This document shows positions 35,707-45,242 of a stretch of 64,000 nt of DNA, one piece after another. The notes under the pieces were generated by a model. The model was not told the DNA's origin. It did not search any database and saw only the letters and a program-made list of their open reading frames with translations. Position 1 is the stretch's first letter. Each line of letters starts with the position of its first letter. The translations under genes were made by a program, and so were the position numbers. This DNA is from Pomphorhynchus laevis (Eukaryota; Acanthocephala; Palaeacanthocephala; Echinorhynchida; Pomphorhynchidae): NCBI GenBank assembly GCA_012934845.2, contig WNNJ02000555.1:62001-126000 (forward strand), in the 5' to 3' direction.

Positions 35707-36910
35707 CTAGTCGCAACTAGAGGCGGAAAGGTCACCTTTACCGCTTACCGTCACGACAAATGGAGTCGCTTGCCCACGGGCGATATCTTCATTTCCCTCA
35801 TTAGCCATAGCCCAGATCGAATCTTTCCGAGCAAGCTTCAGAGCGGCTATGCTCAGCGCTGACCCGTTTCGTTTCTTAGATTTTGGTGGCTTCTTAATAT
35901 TGTTGGTCTTCCCAGAAGTAGGAGAACGGAAGGATTCCGCTAATTGACCCACCAATTTTTGGACCAATTTTTCAAGTTGAATCATTGATGCCTGATGCTG
36001 CATTTCAATAAGTTTAAGAATTTCCGTGTCCGGCATCCTGTCGTATTCTTGTTAGTCGAGACAGCTTCCACGAAGCTAGTCGGTTTTGCTGTCACACCCC
36101 TGTGTCTCTTTTGATACGCTTTAAAGATTTTACACTTTTTTGACCATGCGGGGTGCTCACCACCGCAGTTTGCGCAAAATGGCTTACTTTCGCACTTCTC
36201 AGGATGTATAGCAGTTGTACCACACACGCCGCACTTATGTGGTAAAGAACATCCAGTGGACCAATGCCCCTACTGATGACAATTGTTGCAGTGAGGGTAC
36301 GTTAGTGAGTCAGTTTCGATTATTGAAAATCTCAAATTATACCCCATAAAAGGATTGCATGTCGAAATCGATAGTTTTAGAGCTTCATCAACCGGGGCAT
36401 TGCAGAACGCCACGGGAATGGGGAAGCCTTTAATCCCTTTTATAAAGCGCATGTTAGAGATTTTGTAATCAGTTTCTAGGGCTGATATATCTTCTTCTGA
36501 AATGTATGTGGGCATATTATTTATCTTTATTGTTGCCAGGATTGGTTTGGAAGCAATTATGCCTTGTTCCGAATGCTCTTTTTTAAAGTAGTCTACGTAC
36601 GACATTGCGAGATCAGGAGTGCAGAATGAGATTTTAACCTCAGATTCATAATATTTAATCGCATTGAACAATATCCTTTTTTTAAATCGATGAGCAAAGC
36701 CTCTTATAAAAACATTGAACATGTTCTGCCTTTCCAGAGGCACCAAAAGTCTGATAATCACGAGGTTGGATAATTTTGGTACCGGGGAAGTTCACCCTCC
36801 GGAATATATTCAAGAGAAGCTAAATCTCCACTTACCTCGTTTATTGCATTGGCAGGAAAATTAGTTTTCATTGAGTTCTTTGAACGCTCCGACATGCTAA
36901 ATTTACTCAT
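35707..36910 (-). pseudogene. LINE copy A ORF1 (zinc-knuckle protein)
   Basis: It is the same protein as ORF1 of copy B, starting MSKFSMSERS. It is broken by one missing base near 36784 (relative to B), a nonsense change in the first zinc knuckle at 36270, and a small difference near 36045. The remaining pieces show VPLERQNMFNVFIRGF, the knuckles and a basic C-terminus (KKPPKSKKRNGS). Since B is intact here, the breaks arose after the A/B duplication. Confidence 0.85.
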
Positions 36911-37059
36911 TTTGCACAAAATATAATTATTATACTAAGTAAGTAAGAGTTTTATTAATAACTATATAACTGATAAAAACTTAAGAAACAAAAACATGCA
37001 AAAGAAAACTTTAAATAGAAACTGTTCACGACGTGTATTTTGAAATCTTCAACTTATAT

Positions 37060-39526
37060 TCACGGCCTCAGGTCCAGAGGGATCTGAGCCCCTCGGCCAC
37101 ACCAGCGCGCCGCCCTCTGACTGAACCATTCGGGGACTCTCACACACCTAAGAGTCCAGTCAAGGCGGACTATGGTTGGTAATCTTGAGATGAGGAGCTT
37201 GAGAAACCTTAGTCTTTGTTCTGGGGGACGTCCTCGTGAGAAGAAGACTAATCCCGAGATAGCCCAAGTACCCCAGAGGCGCACTTGGGTTATCCCATTC
37301 AATGACAGATGCTGGGCCCGTTTCAGAGACCACCTAGCTTTTTTCAGGATACGTTTAAGTCTATCCAGGTCAGCTTTCGCCGACCAATTCACCGTAAAGG
37401 TGAACCCAAGATATTTTACTCGACTCGTGAAGATGGGGAGTGGTTGATGCTGCAAAATGGAGGAGAGTGTAGAGAGTGCTAGTCTCTTAAGTTTCTTTTT
37501 GGTGGCAGGAACGCCATTAAAGACAACCACCTGTGATTTAGAGGAGTTTAAAATAAGATTGGATGGGGGCAACTGATCTTTTAATCTTAAAAAGAAACGG
37601 CTGATGTCAGAGATTACATCTTTGCACCTGCGTCCAGAGAACAAGGCTGTGGTATCATCAGCATATACCACTAGATGTTGATCACGTTTAAAATTCTTGA
37701 ATAATACAATGGATGCAGCAAGATATAAGATAGGAGAAAGTGGGGATCCTTGAGGTACACCTGTAATAGGGTAGAACTGACGCGCATCAGGGTCGTCTTC
37801 ATAGTAGAACCGCTTGGTGTACAACAATATCTCCACCCTGTTAACAATTCTCGCAGGCAACCCGAGGGACCTGAGAGAGGAGATAACGAAGGGAATGGAG
37901 ATCCGGTCAAATGCAGCTGAAAAATCAAGAAAAACAGCCACAGCAAGCTGATGACTATTATCCTGACAAAACTGATGCACTTCACCAATTGCTGAATGGA
38001 CCGAGTGCCCTTTGACAAACCCATGAAAACTCGGTGGGATCAAATTACGCCTACATAAATGAACGCGGATTCTACGCGCAAGCGCTTTCTCGTAGATGGA
38101 TATGAGGGCGTTTTGAATCGAGATGGGCCGCAGATCTTTAGGACAAGTGATTAATCTCTTTTTAGGTAAAAAAAACTCGACGGCTGATGTTGATGTCCGC
38201 TATGTCAGACGGGGAGGCTAATAGCATTGTGATGGCGACCTCCTTTCTCTGACTGTATGTCAAAAGCTGACAGACACGAGTGGTGAGTGGTGAGTGGCGC
38301 GTGGGATTTGGAGGTGCCCGGGAGTGGTCCCCAGGAGTTAAGGATATCTGTAACAGACAAGTCCCTACTCCTGAAGTCACACCAAGGCGGGATTGGTTGG
38401 GGAGAATGAGTGGCTCCATAATTGTGTAAGGAAAGTGACTCCTCTAAAACTTTGTCAAGGCCTATGCTACCAATCCAAACCAAGGCTCTATCCTTCCAGC
38501 AAACAAATTTCTCCTTCTTGAATATCTTCCAGAAGGAAGCCTGAGAAGGGTTTAGGTAAGCAATGCTTGCCCTATCCCTGCTCAGCTGGAGCCTATATCT
38601 AGAGCTCCAATATTCATTCGAGAGGATATGTCTGGCGGAAACAGAGAGATTGGGAAGGTGCAACATTTTAGCTAGGACCTTGAGCTTTGTTGGAGTAGGA
38701 TTGTATATTCGACCTTTATAGGTAGTCGAAAGGATCGCGGTAGCTTGCGATGAGAGGTAGGAATTAAATTCGGTCAAACTCTCAATTCCAATTCTGGGGA
38801 AGAGTTGGATAGCTGCCTGAAAGAAGGCCACTCTAATAGGATCAAAGTGAAACCTTCTTCTAAGCAACGTATCGTCCTCTAGCCTCCAGCGAATTAGGTC
38901 ATGAGAGGTGGTCTGTTGTTGACGCGACTGCTCGGTGCAAATGGGTTTCAACAACCACATCTTATGTAGCAGTAATATGTCGAGGAGAGAATTTGTTGTA
39001 GAGCAATGAAAGGTTGGGGAAGGTGGTTTATGAATAAGATAGTCGATCCTTGCTCTGCGGAGTGCTGCATTAATCCAACGACCAGTTCTGTCGTTGAAGT
39101 CACCAAGTAACATGTCATAACCGCTCCCCAATATTTGATCCAGGAGGTCACGGTTTTTGTGAATTTCTCCTGGCCGAATATAGACATTGGCTATGCTTAT
39201 ACGCTTACCGTTCTTACAAAGTGATATAGCTAAACAAGATAGGGCTGGACAAGAGTAGTTTAATAGGAGGGATGATCTTAATGAGCTTTTTACCAGGGTT
39301 AAAAGACCTTGAGATATAGAGGAGTGAGGGGGGTTATGTAAGGAGTAAAGTGGGTGTATATGTGCTTAGGGATAAATCGAGTAATATCCTGGGGGAGACG
39401 GATAGACCGCGTCTCCTGAAAGACTATAACATCTGCATCTCTACCAGATAGAAGGCTAAGGGCGGAAGCACCTCCCGAATTCCACTGAAGGATATTCAGT
39501 GAAAAAGGTCCTTGATTACTTCCCAT
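37060..39526 (-). pseudogene. LINE copy B ORF2 (endonuclease-RT)
   Basis: Same domain order as copy A. The RT segment is open over 37060-38043 from the NLIPPSFHGFVKGHS region on and contains FLDFSAAFDRI, GVPQGSPLSP and YADD. The linker and endonuclease C-terminal part are open over 38205-39131 (GDFNDRTGRW, TTSHDLIRW), and the endonuclease N-terminus lies in a third frame (39299-39526). At least three frame changes separate these pieces. One of them, near 39157, lies in the stretch equivalent to EKFTRNRDLLDQIL of copy A. Confidence 0.85.
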
Positions 39527-39560
39527 TGCGTAAGTGTTACCGAAGTGGGACGCCCTCCAC

Positions 39561-40766
39561 CTAGTCGCAACTAGAGGCGGAAAGGTCACCTTTACCGCTT
39601 CCCGTCACGACAAATGGAGTCGCTTGCCCACGGGCGATATCTTCATTTCCCTCATTAGCCATAGCCCAGATCGAATCTTTCCGAGCAAGCTTCAGAGCGG
39701 CTATGCTCAGCGCTGACCCGTTTCGTTTCTTAGATTTTGGTGGCTTCTTAATATTGTTGGTCTTCCCAGAAGGAGGAGAACGGAAGGATTCCGCTAATTG
39801 ACCCACCAATTTTTGGACCAATTTTTCAAGTTGAATCATTGATGCCTGATGCTGCATTTCAATAAGTTTAAGAATTTCCGTGTCCGGCATCCTGTCGTCT
39901 TTCTTGTTAGACGAGACAGCTTCCACGAAGCTAGTCGGTTTTGCTGTCACACCCCTGTGTCTCTTTTGATACGCTTTAAAGATTTTACACTTTTTTGACC
40001 ATGCGGGGTGCTCACCACCGCAGTTTGCGCAAAATGGCTTACTTTCGCACTTCTCAGGATGTATAGCAGTTGTACCACACACGCCGCACTTATGTGGTAA
40101 AGAACATCCAGTGGACCAATGCCCCCACTGATGACAATTGTTGCAGTGAGGGTACGTTAGTGAGTCGGTTTCGATTATTGAAAATCTCAAATTATACCCC
40201 ATAAAAGGATTGCATGTCGAAATCGATAGTTTTAGAGCTTCATCAACCGGGGCATTGCAGAACGCCACGGGAATGGGGAAGCCTTTAATCCCTTTTATAA
40301 AGCGCATGTTAGAGATTTTGTAATCAGTTTCTAGGGCTGATATATCTTCTTCTGAAATGTATGTGGGCATATTATTTATCTTTATTGTTGCCAGGATTGG
40401 TTTGGAAGCAATTATGCCTTGTTCCGAATGCTCTTTTTTAAAGTAGTCTACGTACGACATTGCGAGATCAGGAGTGCAGAATGAGATTTTAATCTCAGAT
40501 TCATAATATTTAATCGCATTGAACAATATCCTTTTTTTAAATCGATGAGCAAAGCCTCTTATAAAAACATTGAACATGTTCTGCCTTTCCAGAGGCACCA
40601 AAAGTCTGATAATCACGAGGTTGGATAATTTTGGTACCGGGGGAAGTTCACCCTCCGGAATATATTCAAGAGAAGCTAAATCTCCACTTACCTCGTTTAT
40701 TGCATTGGCAGGAAAATTAGTTTTCATTGAGTTCTTTGAACGCTCCGACATGCTAAATTTACTCAT
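39561..40766 (-). CDS. LINE copy B ORF1 (RNA-binding zinc-knuckle protein), intact
   Basis: The start is the ATG of MSKFSMSERSKNSMK (40766), giving 401 residues. The frame is open further upstream, but copies A and C begin at the same place. Visible parts are an N-terminal KVS-like stretch (NEVSGD) over a GGTAAGTG sequence, an RRM-like region starting at LVIIRLLVPLERQNMF, and three zinc knuckles: CNNCHQWGHWSTGC (CX2CX4HX4C), CGVCGTTAIHPEKC (CX2CX6HX2C) and CANCGGEHPAWSKKC (CX2CX3HX6C). A basic C-terminus follows (SKKRNGS). Such proteins coat the LINE RNA in the cytoplasm. ORF2 begins 34 nt downstream. Confidence 0.85.
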   Translation of the reverse strand: MSKFSMSERSKNSMKTNFPANAINEVSGDLASLEYIPEGELPPVPKLSNLVIIRLLVPLERQNMFNVFIRGFAHRFKKRILFNAIKYYESEIKISFCTPDLAMSYVDYFKKEHSEQGIIASKPILATIKINNMPTYISEEDISALETDYKISNMRFIKGIKGFPIPVAFCNAPVDEALKLSISTCNPFMGYNLRFSIIETDSLTYPHCNNCHQWGHWSTGCSLPHKCGVCGTTAIHPEKCESKPFCANCGGEHPAWSKKCKIFKAYQKRHRGVTAKPTSFVEAVSSNKKDDRMPDTEILKLIEMQHQASMIQLEKLVQKLVGQLAESFRSPPSGKTNNIKKPPKSKKRNGSALSIAALKLARKDSIWAMANEGNEDIARGQATPFVVTGSGKGDLSASSCD

Positions 40767-40919
40767 TTTGCACAAAATATAAGATAAGATAAGATAAGAT
40801 AAGGAATTTCTTAAATAACTAACAACCACTAAAAAATAACGAAAAGAGACATTAGAAAAAAAAAACAAATGCAGTTCAAATAAGACAATTCATAATAGCA
40901 TTTAGTCTTCATAATGATG

Positions 40920-43379
40920 TCACGGCCTCAGGTCCAGCGGGATCTGAGCCCTCCAGCACATCCAACACGCCGCTCTTCGACTGAACCACCCGGGGTCTAT
41001 CACCCCCCGAAGAATCCAATCTAGGCGGACTATGCGCGGTAATCGCGAGATGAGGAGCTTGAGAAACCTTAGTCTTTGCTCTGGAGGACGTCCTCTCGAA
41101 AAGAAGACTAATCCCGAGATAGCCCAAGTACCCCAGAGGCGCACTTGGGTTTTCCCATTCAACGACAGATGCTGAGCCCGTTTCAGGGCCCACCTAGCTT
41201 TCTTCAGGATACGTTTAAGTCTATCCAGGTCAGCTTTCGCCGACCAGTTCACCGTAACAGTGAACCCCAGGTATTTTACTCGACTTGTGAAGGTAGGGAG
41301 TGGTTGATTAGTCAATATAGAAGATAGAGCTGAGAGTGCTAGTCTCTTTAATTTTTTCTTTGTCGCAGGGGTGCCATGAAAGACAACTACCTGCGATTTT
41401 GATGAATTTAAAATAAGATTGGATAGGGTCAGCTGGTCTGTTAATCTTAAAAAGAAACGGCTGATGTCCGAAGCGACATCTTTGCACCTGCGTCCAGAGA
41501 ACAGGGCCGTGGTATCATCAGCGTATACCACTAGATGTTGATCACGTTTAAAATTCTTGAATAGTACAATGGAGGCAGCAAGAAATAAGATAGGAGAAAG
41601 TGGGGATCCTTGGGGCACACCTGTAATAGGGTAGAACTGACACGCATCAGGGTCGTCTTCATAGTAGAACCTCTTGGTAAACAGTAATATCTCCACCCTG
41701 TTAACAATTCTCGCAGGCAACCCGAGTGACCTGAGAGAGGAGATAACAAAGGGAATGGAAATGCGGTCAAATGCAGCAGAAAAGTCAAGGAAAACAGCCA
41801 CAGCTAGTTGATGGCTATTATCCCTACAAAACTGATGCACTTCACCTATTGCTGAATGAACCGAGCGTCCCTTGACAAACCCGTGAAAACTCGGTGGGAT
41901 CAAATTACGCCTACTTAAATGGTCGCGGATTCTACGCGCAAGCGCTTTTTCGTAGATGGAGATGAGGGAGTTTTGAATCGAAATGGGACGCAGATCTTTG
42001 GGACATGAAACCGGACTATGCTTTGGTAAGAAAATTCTACGACTAATATTGATGCCGGCTACATCGGATGGTGAGGCTAAAAGCATTGTGACGGCCACTT
42101 CTCTTCTTTGATCGGCTGTCAAAAGCTGACAGACTCGAGAAGATAAGTGGAGCGACGGATTTAGAGGTGCCCGGAAGTGGCCCCCAGGAGTTAAGGATAT
42201 CTGTAACAGATAAGTCCCTGCTCCTGAAGTCACCCCAAGGCGGGATTGGTTGGGGAGATTGAGTGGCTCCATAATTATGTAGGGATAGTGACTCCTTCAA
42301 AACATTATCAAGGCCTATACTACCAATCCAACCCAAAGCTCTATCCTTCCAACAGACAAACTTCTCTTCTTGAATATCTTCCAGAAGGAAGACTGAGAAG
42401 GGTTAAGGTGAGCGATGTTCGCCTTATCCCTGCTCAGCTGGAACCTATATCTAGTGCTCCAGTATTCATTCGAGATGGCCTGCCTGGCGGAAACAGAGAC
42501 ATTGGGAAGACGTAGCATTTTAGCCAAAACCTTGAGTTTTGTTGGAGTGGGATTGTAAATATGACCTTTATAGGTAGTCGAAAGAAACGCGGTAGCTTGC
42601 GAGGAGAGGAAGGAATTAAATTCGGTCAAATTCTCATTACCAATTCTGGGGAAGAGTTGGATAGCCGCCTGAAAGAAAGCCACTCTGATGGGATCAAAGT
42701 GAAACCTCCTTCTAAGCAACGTATCTTCCTCTATCCGCCAACGAATTAGGTCATGAGAGATGGTCTGTTTTTGGCGCGACTGCTCAGTACAGATGGGTTT
42801 CAACAACCACATCTTATGAAGCAGTAATATGTCGAGGAGAGAATTAGTTGTTGAGCAATGAAAAGTTGGGGACGGTGGTTTGTGAATAAGGTAATCGTTC
42901 CTGGCTCTGCGGAGTGCTGCATTAATCCAACGACCAGTTCTGTCGTTGAAGTCACCGAGTAACATGTCATAGCCACTACCCAAGATACGGTCCAGGAGAT
43001 CACGGTTTTTGTGAATTTCCCCTGGCCTAATATAGATATTGGCTATGCTGATACGTTTACCATTCTTACAAAGTGAAACAGCTAAACAAGACAGGGCTGG
43101 ACAAGAATAGTTTAAAAGAAGGGATGATCTTAAGGAGCATTTAACTAGGGTTAAAAGACCTTGAGATGAAGAGGCGTGAGGAGGGGTTATGTACGGAGTG
43201 AAGTGGGTGTAAATATGCTTGGGGATAAATCGAGTAATGTCCTGGGGGATACGGATAGACCGCGTCTCCTGAAGGACTATAACATCCGCATCTCTACCAG
43301 ATAGAAGGCTAAGAGCAGAAGCACCTCCCGAATTCCACTGAAGTATATTCAGTGAAAAAGGCTCTTGACTACTTTGCAT
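40920..43379 (-). pseudogene. LINE copy C ORF2 (endonuclease-RT), one frameshift
   Basis: Endonuclease plus linker are open from MQSSQEPFSLNILQWNSGG (43379) to 42315; linker end plus RT are open from 42272 to 40920. Landmarks are QETRSIRIPQD, NIYIRPGEIH, MLLGDFNDRTG, SLLDILLLH and ISHDLIRW (where SDH is usual), then FLDFSAAFDRI, GVPQGSPLSPILFL, VVYADDTTALFSG, KYLGFTVTVNW and the tail CWMCWRAQIPLDLRP. A single missing base near 42365, relative to copies A and B, separates the two frames. Target-primed reverse transcription is the expected activity of intact relatives. No RNase H domain is visible. Confidence 0.88.
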
Positions 43380-43413
43380 TGTGTTACGACAGCTGGAGTG
43401 GGATGCCTACCTC

Positions 43414-44676
43414 CTAGCAGAAACTAGGAGAGAGAAAGTTGCCCTTCTCACTCCCAGCCCTACCAGGAGAAGACACTTGCCCACCGGCATTATCTTCATC
43501 TCCCTTTGAGGCCAACAACTCCCAGCATATATCATCTTTCTTTGCCAACTTCAAGGAAGCCAACTTTTGTTTAGAAGATGATCTCTTCTTAGAACGGGGG
43601 GCTCTCTTTGAAGAGGTAAGAATCGTCGATGGAGGAGAACGGGACTCCTCGAATTTCGCTATCAGATGGTTCGTTAAGGCTCGAATCTCGTCTTTATATA
43701 TCTGTAGTCTTGCGTCAACAATTTTGAAAATGTCGGTGTCCGACATACCATAACCGTTTGAATTGGATAAGCTGGCAGCGGCAAAGTGGGCCGGTTTGAC
43801 CGGTGCCCCACAATGCCTTAATTTGTATTCTTTGAAGATAGGACATCTTCTAGACCAGGCCGGGTGCTGACCACCACAATTGGAACACAGAGGGGGGAGA
43901 GAACATTTCCCCTCATGGACTTCGGAAGAGCTGCAAACCCCACACGTATGGGGCCTAGTACAGTTCGAGGACCAGTGCCCCCAGAGGTGGCACCCATTGC
44001 AATGGGGGTATGTTAAGTCATCAGCATCTACGATATTGAAAGAAAGATTGTACCCCAGAAAGGGGTTACATTTGCTTTTAGCCAGACATTCCGCCTGATC
44101 GACTGCGGTAGAACAGAATGCTATTGGTATAGCCTGGCCTTTCTTGCCCAGGATTGGGCGAATATTATGAATTTTGAACTCAGATGTGAGAGCAATGATA
44201 TCTTCCTCCGTTGCGAAGGGCGGAAAATTATTAATTTTCAAAGTCGCCTGAATAGGCCTGTAAGTAGTTGACCCAAATTCTTTTAGGTGTGTTTCGAAGA
44301 ATTCTAGGTACGATGCTGCCAGATCTGGAGAGCTGAAAGAAACCCGGATTTCGGAATCTAAATATTTTATCGAATTAAATAGAATTCTCTTCTTATAAGA
44401 GCTTGTAAACTCTCTCAGAAAAATATTGAAAAGATTCTTCCTTTCAAATGGTTGAAGAAGTCTGATTATTACCAGATTCACCACTTTAGGCACAGGAGGG
44501 AGTTCTCCATCCGTGCTTGAGATTAAAAAATTAGACGAAATAGGACTAACCTTGTTTTCTTTGGCTTGAAAATTCGATGTTACATTAGAAATACCTGAGT
44601 TCCGTTCCATATTAGCTTGATTTTGTAAGTTGTTTGAAGCACCGATGGTAAATTTTTGACTGCTTGACTTTTTCAT
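43414..44676 (-). CDS. LINE copy C ORF1 (RNA-binding zinc-knuckle protein), intact
   Basis: 420 residues from the first ATG (44676). Residues 1-55 are Ser/Asn-rich. The motif KVS at 42-44 lies over AAGGTTAGT. Residues 68-130 and 150-190 form RRM-like blocks (LVIIRLLQPFERKNLF; ATLKINNFPPFATEED). Three zinc knuckles lie at about 226-239 (CNGCHLWGHWSSNC), 245-258 (CGVCSSSEVHEGKC) and 264-278 (CSNCGGQHPAWSRRC). The C-terminus is basic (KRAPRSKKRSSSKQK). ORF1 proteins of Jockey and I elements have this plan. The stop lies 34 nt before the ORF2 ATG. The long + frames in this region are shadows. Confidence 0.88.
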   Translation of the reverse strand: MKKSSSQKFTIGASNNLQNQANMERNSGISNVTSNFQAKENKVSPISSNFLISSTDGELPPVPKVVNLVIIRLLQPFERKNLFNIFLREFTSSYKKRILFNSIKYLDSEIRVSFSSPDLAASYLEFFETHLKEFGSTTYRPIQATLKINNFPPFATEEDIIALTSEFKIHNIRPILGKKGQAIPIAFCSTAVDQAECLAKSKCNPFLGYNLSFNIVDADDLTYPHCNGCHLWGHWSSNCTRPHTCGVCSSSEVHEGKCSLPPLCSNCGGQHPAWSRRCPIFKEYKLRHCGAPVKPAHFAAASLSNSNGYGMSDTDIFKIVDARLQIYKDEIRALTNHLIAKFEESRSPPSTILTSSKRAPRSKKRSSSKQKLASLKLAKKDDICWELLASKGDEDNAGGQVSSPGRAGSEKGNFLSPSFC

Positions 44677-44700
44677 TTTTTTTCACAAAATATAATTATT

Positions 44701-45219
44701 ATACTCGTAATAGTATGTGTGCAGCGTTTAAATATCACTGTTACCACGTAAAATGGAATTATATATTTTGAAGTGAGCCTGCTCAATTCTGCAAGTATTG
44801 AGTATGAATCTTTATAAGTTAAACTATTTGATATAAGATATGAAGGATTACCGCGAAACATTAAAAAATCAAGAAAAAAATATTTGTTTAAAAATAAATT
44901 ATGTTATTCATTTTTAATTTGGTTTTTGGAGCAGGATCAATCAATACACTAATTCATTTTTACATGAATTAGTTCATCCTGCTCCATAATTTCAAATTTA
45001 AAAAAATCAAATTTTTACTATAGCTAATCATCAAGTTTTAAAGTGACTGCCAGCTATTGCTACATAATCCTTGTGAGATTATTAATTATTTTGTAAATTA
45101 ATCACGATATAAGAATAAAGAACTATTGATAATCACTTTGTTTAAATTCACATTTGGAGGAGGAAATTGCACACTCGTCTTGCATTGCTTGCAATGGACT
45201 TTTCTGGATAGGACGAAGC
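44701..45219. other. Spacer between LINE C and LINE D with an inverted repeat
   Basis: AT-rich and gene-free. At 44934-44994 TTGGAGCAGGATCAA...AATTCAT pairs imperfectly with ATGAATTAGTTCATCCTGCTCC. The GAGCAGGATCAA core recurs near 25671. Confidence 0.6.
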
Positions 45220-45242
45220 GCTATATAATAATAAAGGTTTTC

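Larger units (their letters stand above)
33071..36926 (-). mobile_element. I/Jockey-type LINE copy A, full length
   Basis: Length is about 3.86 kb on the minus strand, with the 3' tail (CTTA)n at 33081-33091 and the 5' end at GTGCAAAATGAG near 36915. It is head-to-tail with copy B and nearly identical to it by eye over the whole length, so one was probably produced from the other by recent tandem duplication. AATTATTATACT precedes it on the left, separates it from B and follows C on the right. GC content is near 45%, far above the flanks. Confidence 0.9.
36927..40782 (-). mobile_element. I/Jockey-type LINE copy B, full length
   Basis: Head-to-tail with A on the left and C on the right. Its 3' tail (CTTA)n at 36937-36947 directly follows the 5' end of A. 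Its 5' end (CACAAAATATA) runs straight into the (ATAAG)n tail of copy C at 40783. ORF1 is intact and ORF2 broken. The 3,856-bp spacing of AATTATTATACT between the left edges of A and B defines the duplicated unit. Confidence 0.9.
40783..44700 (-). mobile_element. I/Jockey-type LINE copy C, almost intact
   Basis: Length is about 3.9 kb on the minus strand. The 3' tail is (TTATC)n at 40783-40802 and the 5' end lies near 44698 (AAAAAATGAAAAAG, then AAAATATAATTATTATACT). ORF1 is open throughout and ORF2 has a single frame change, making C the best-preserved copy in the window. It belongs to the same family as A and B but to a different subfamily (many replacements in ORF1). Confidence 0.9.

Noticed and set aside
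40783-40803. (ATAAG)n as an independent microsatellite
   Set aside because: It sits exactly at the 3' end of LINE C and fits the short tandem-repeat tail of this LINE family.
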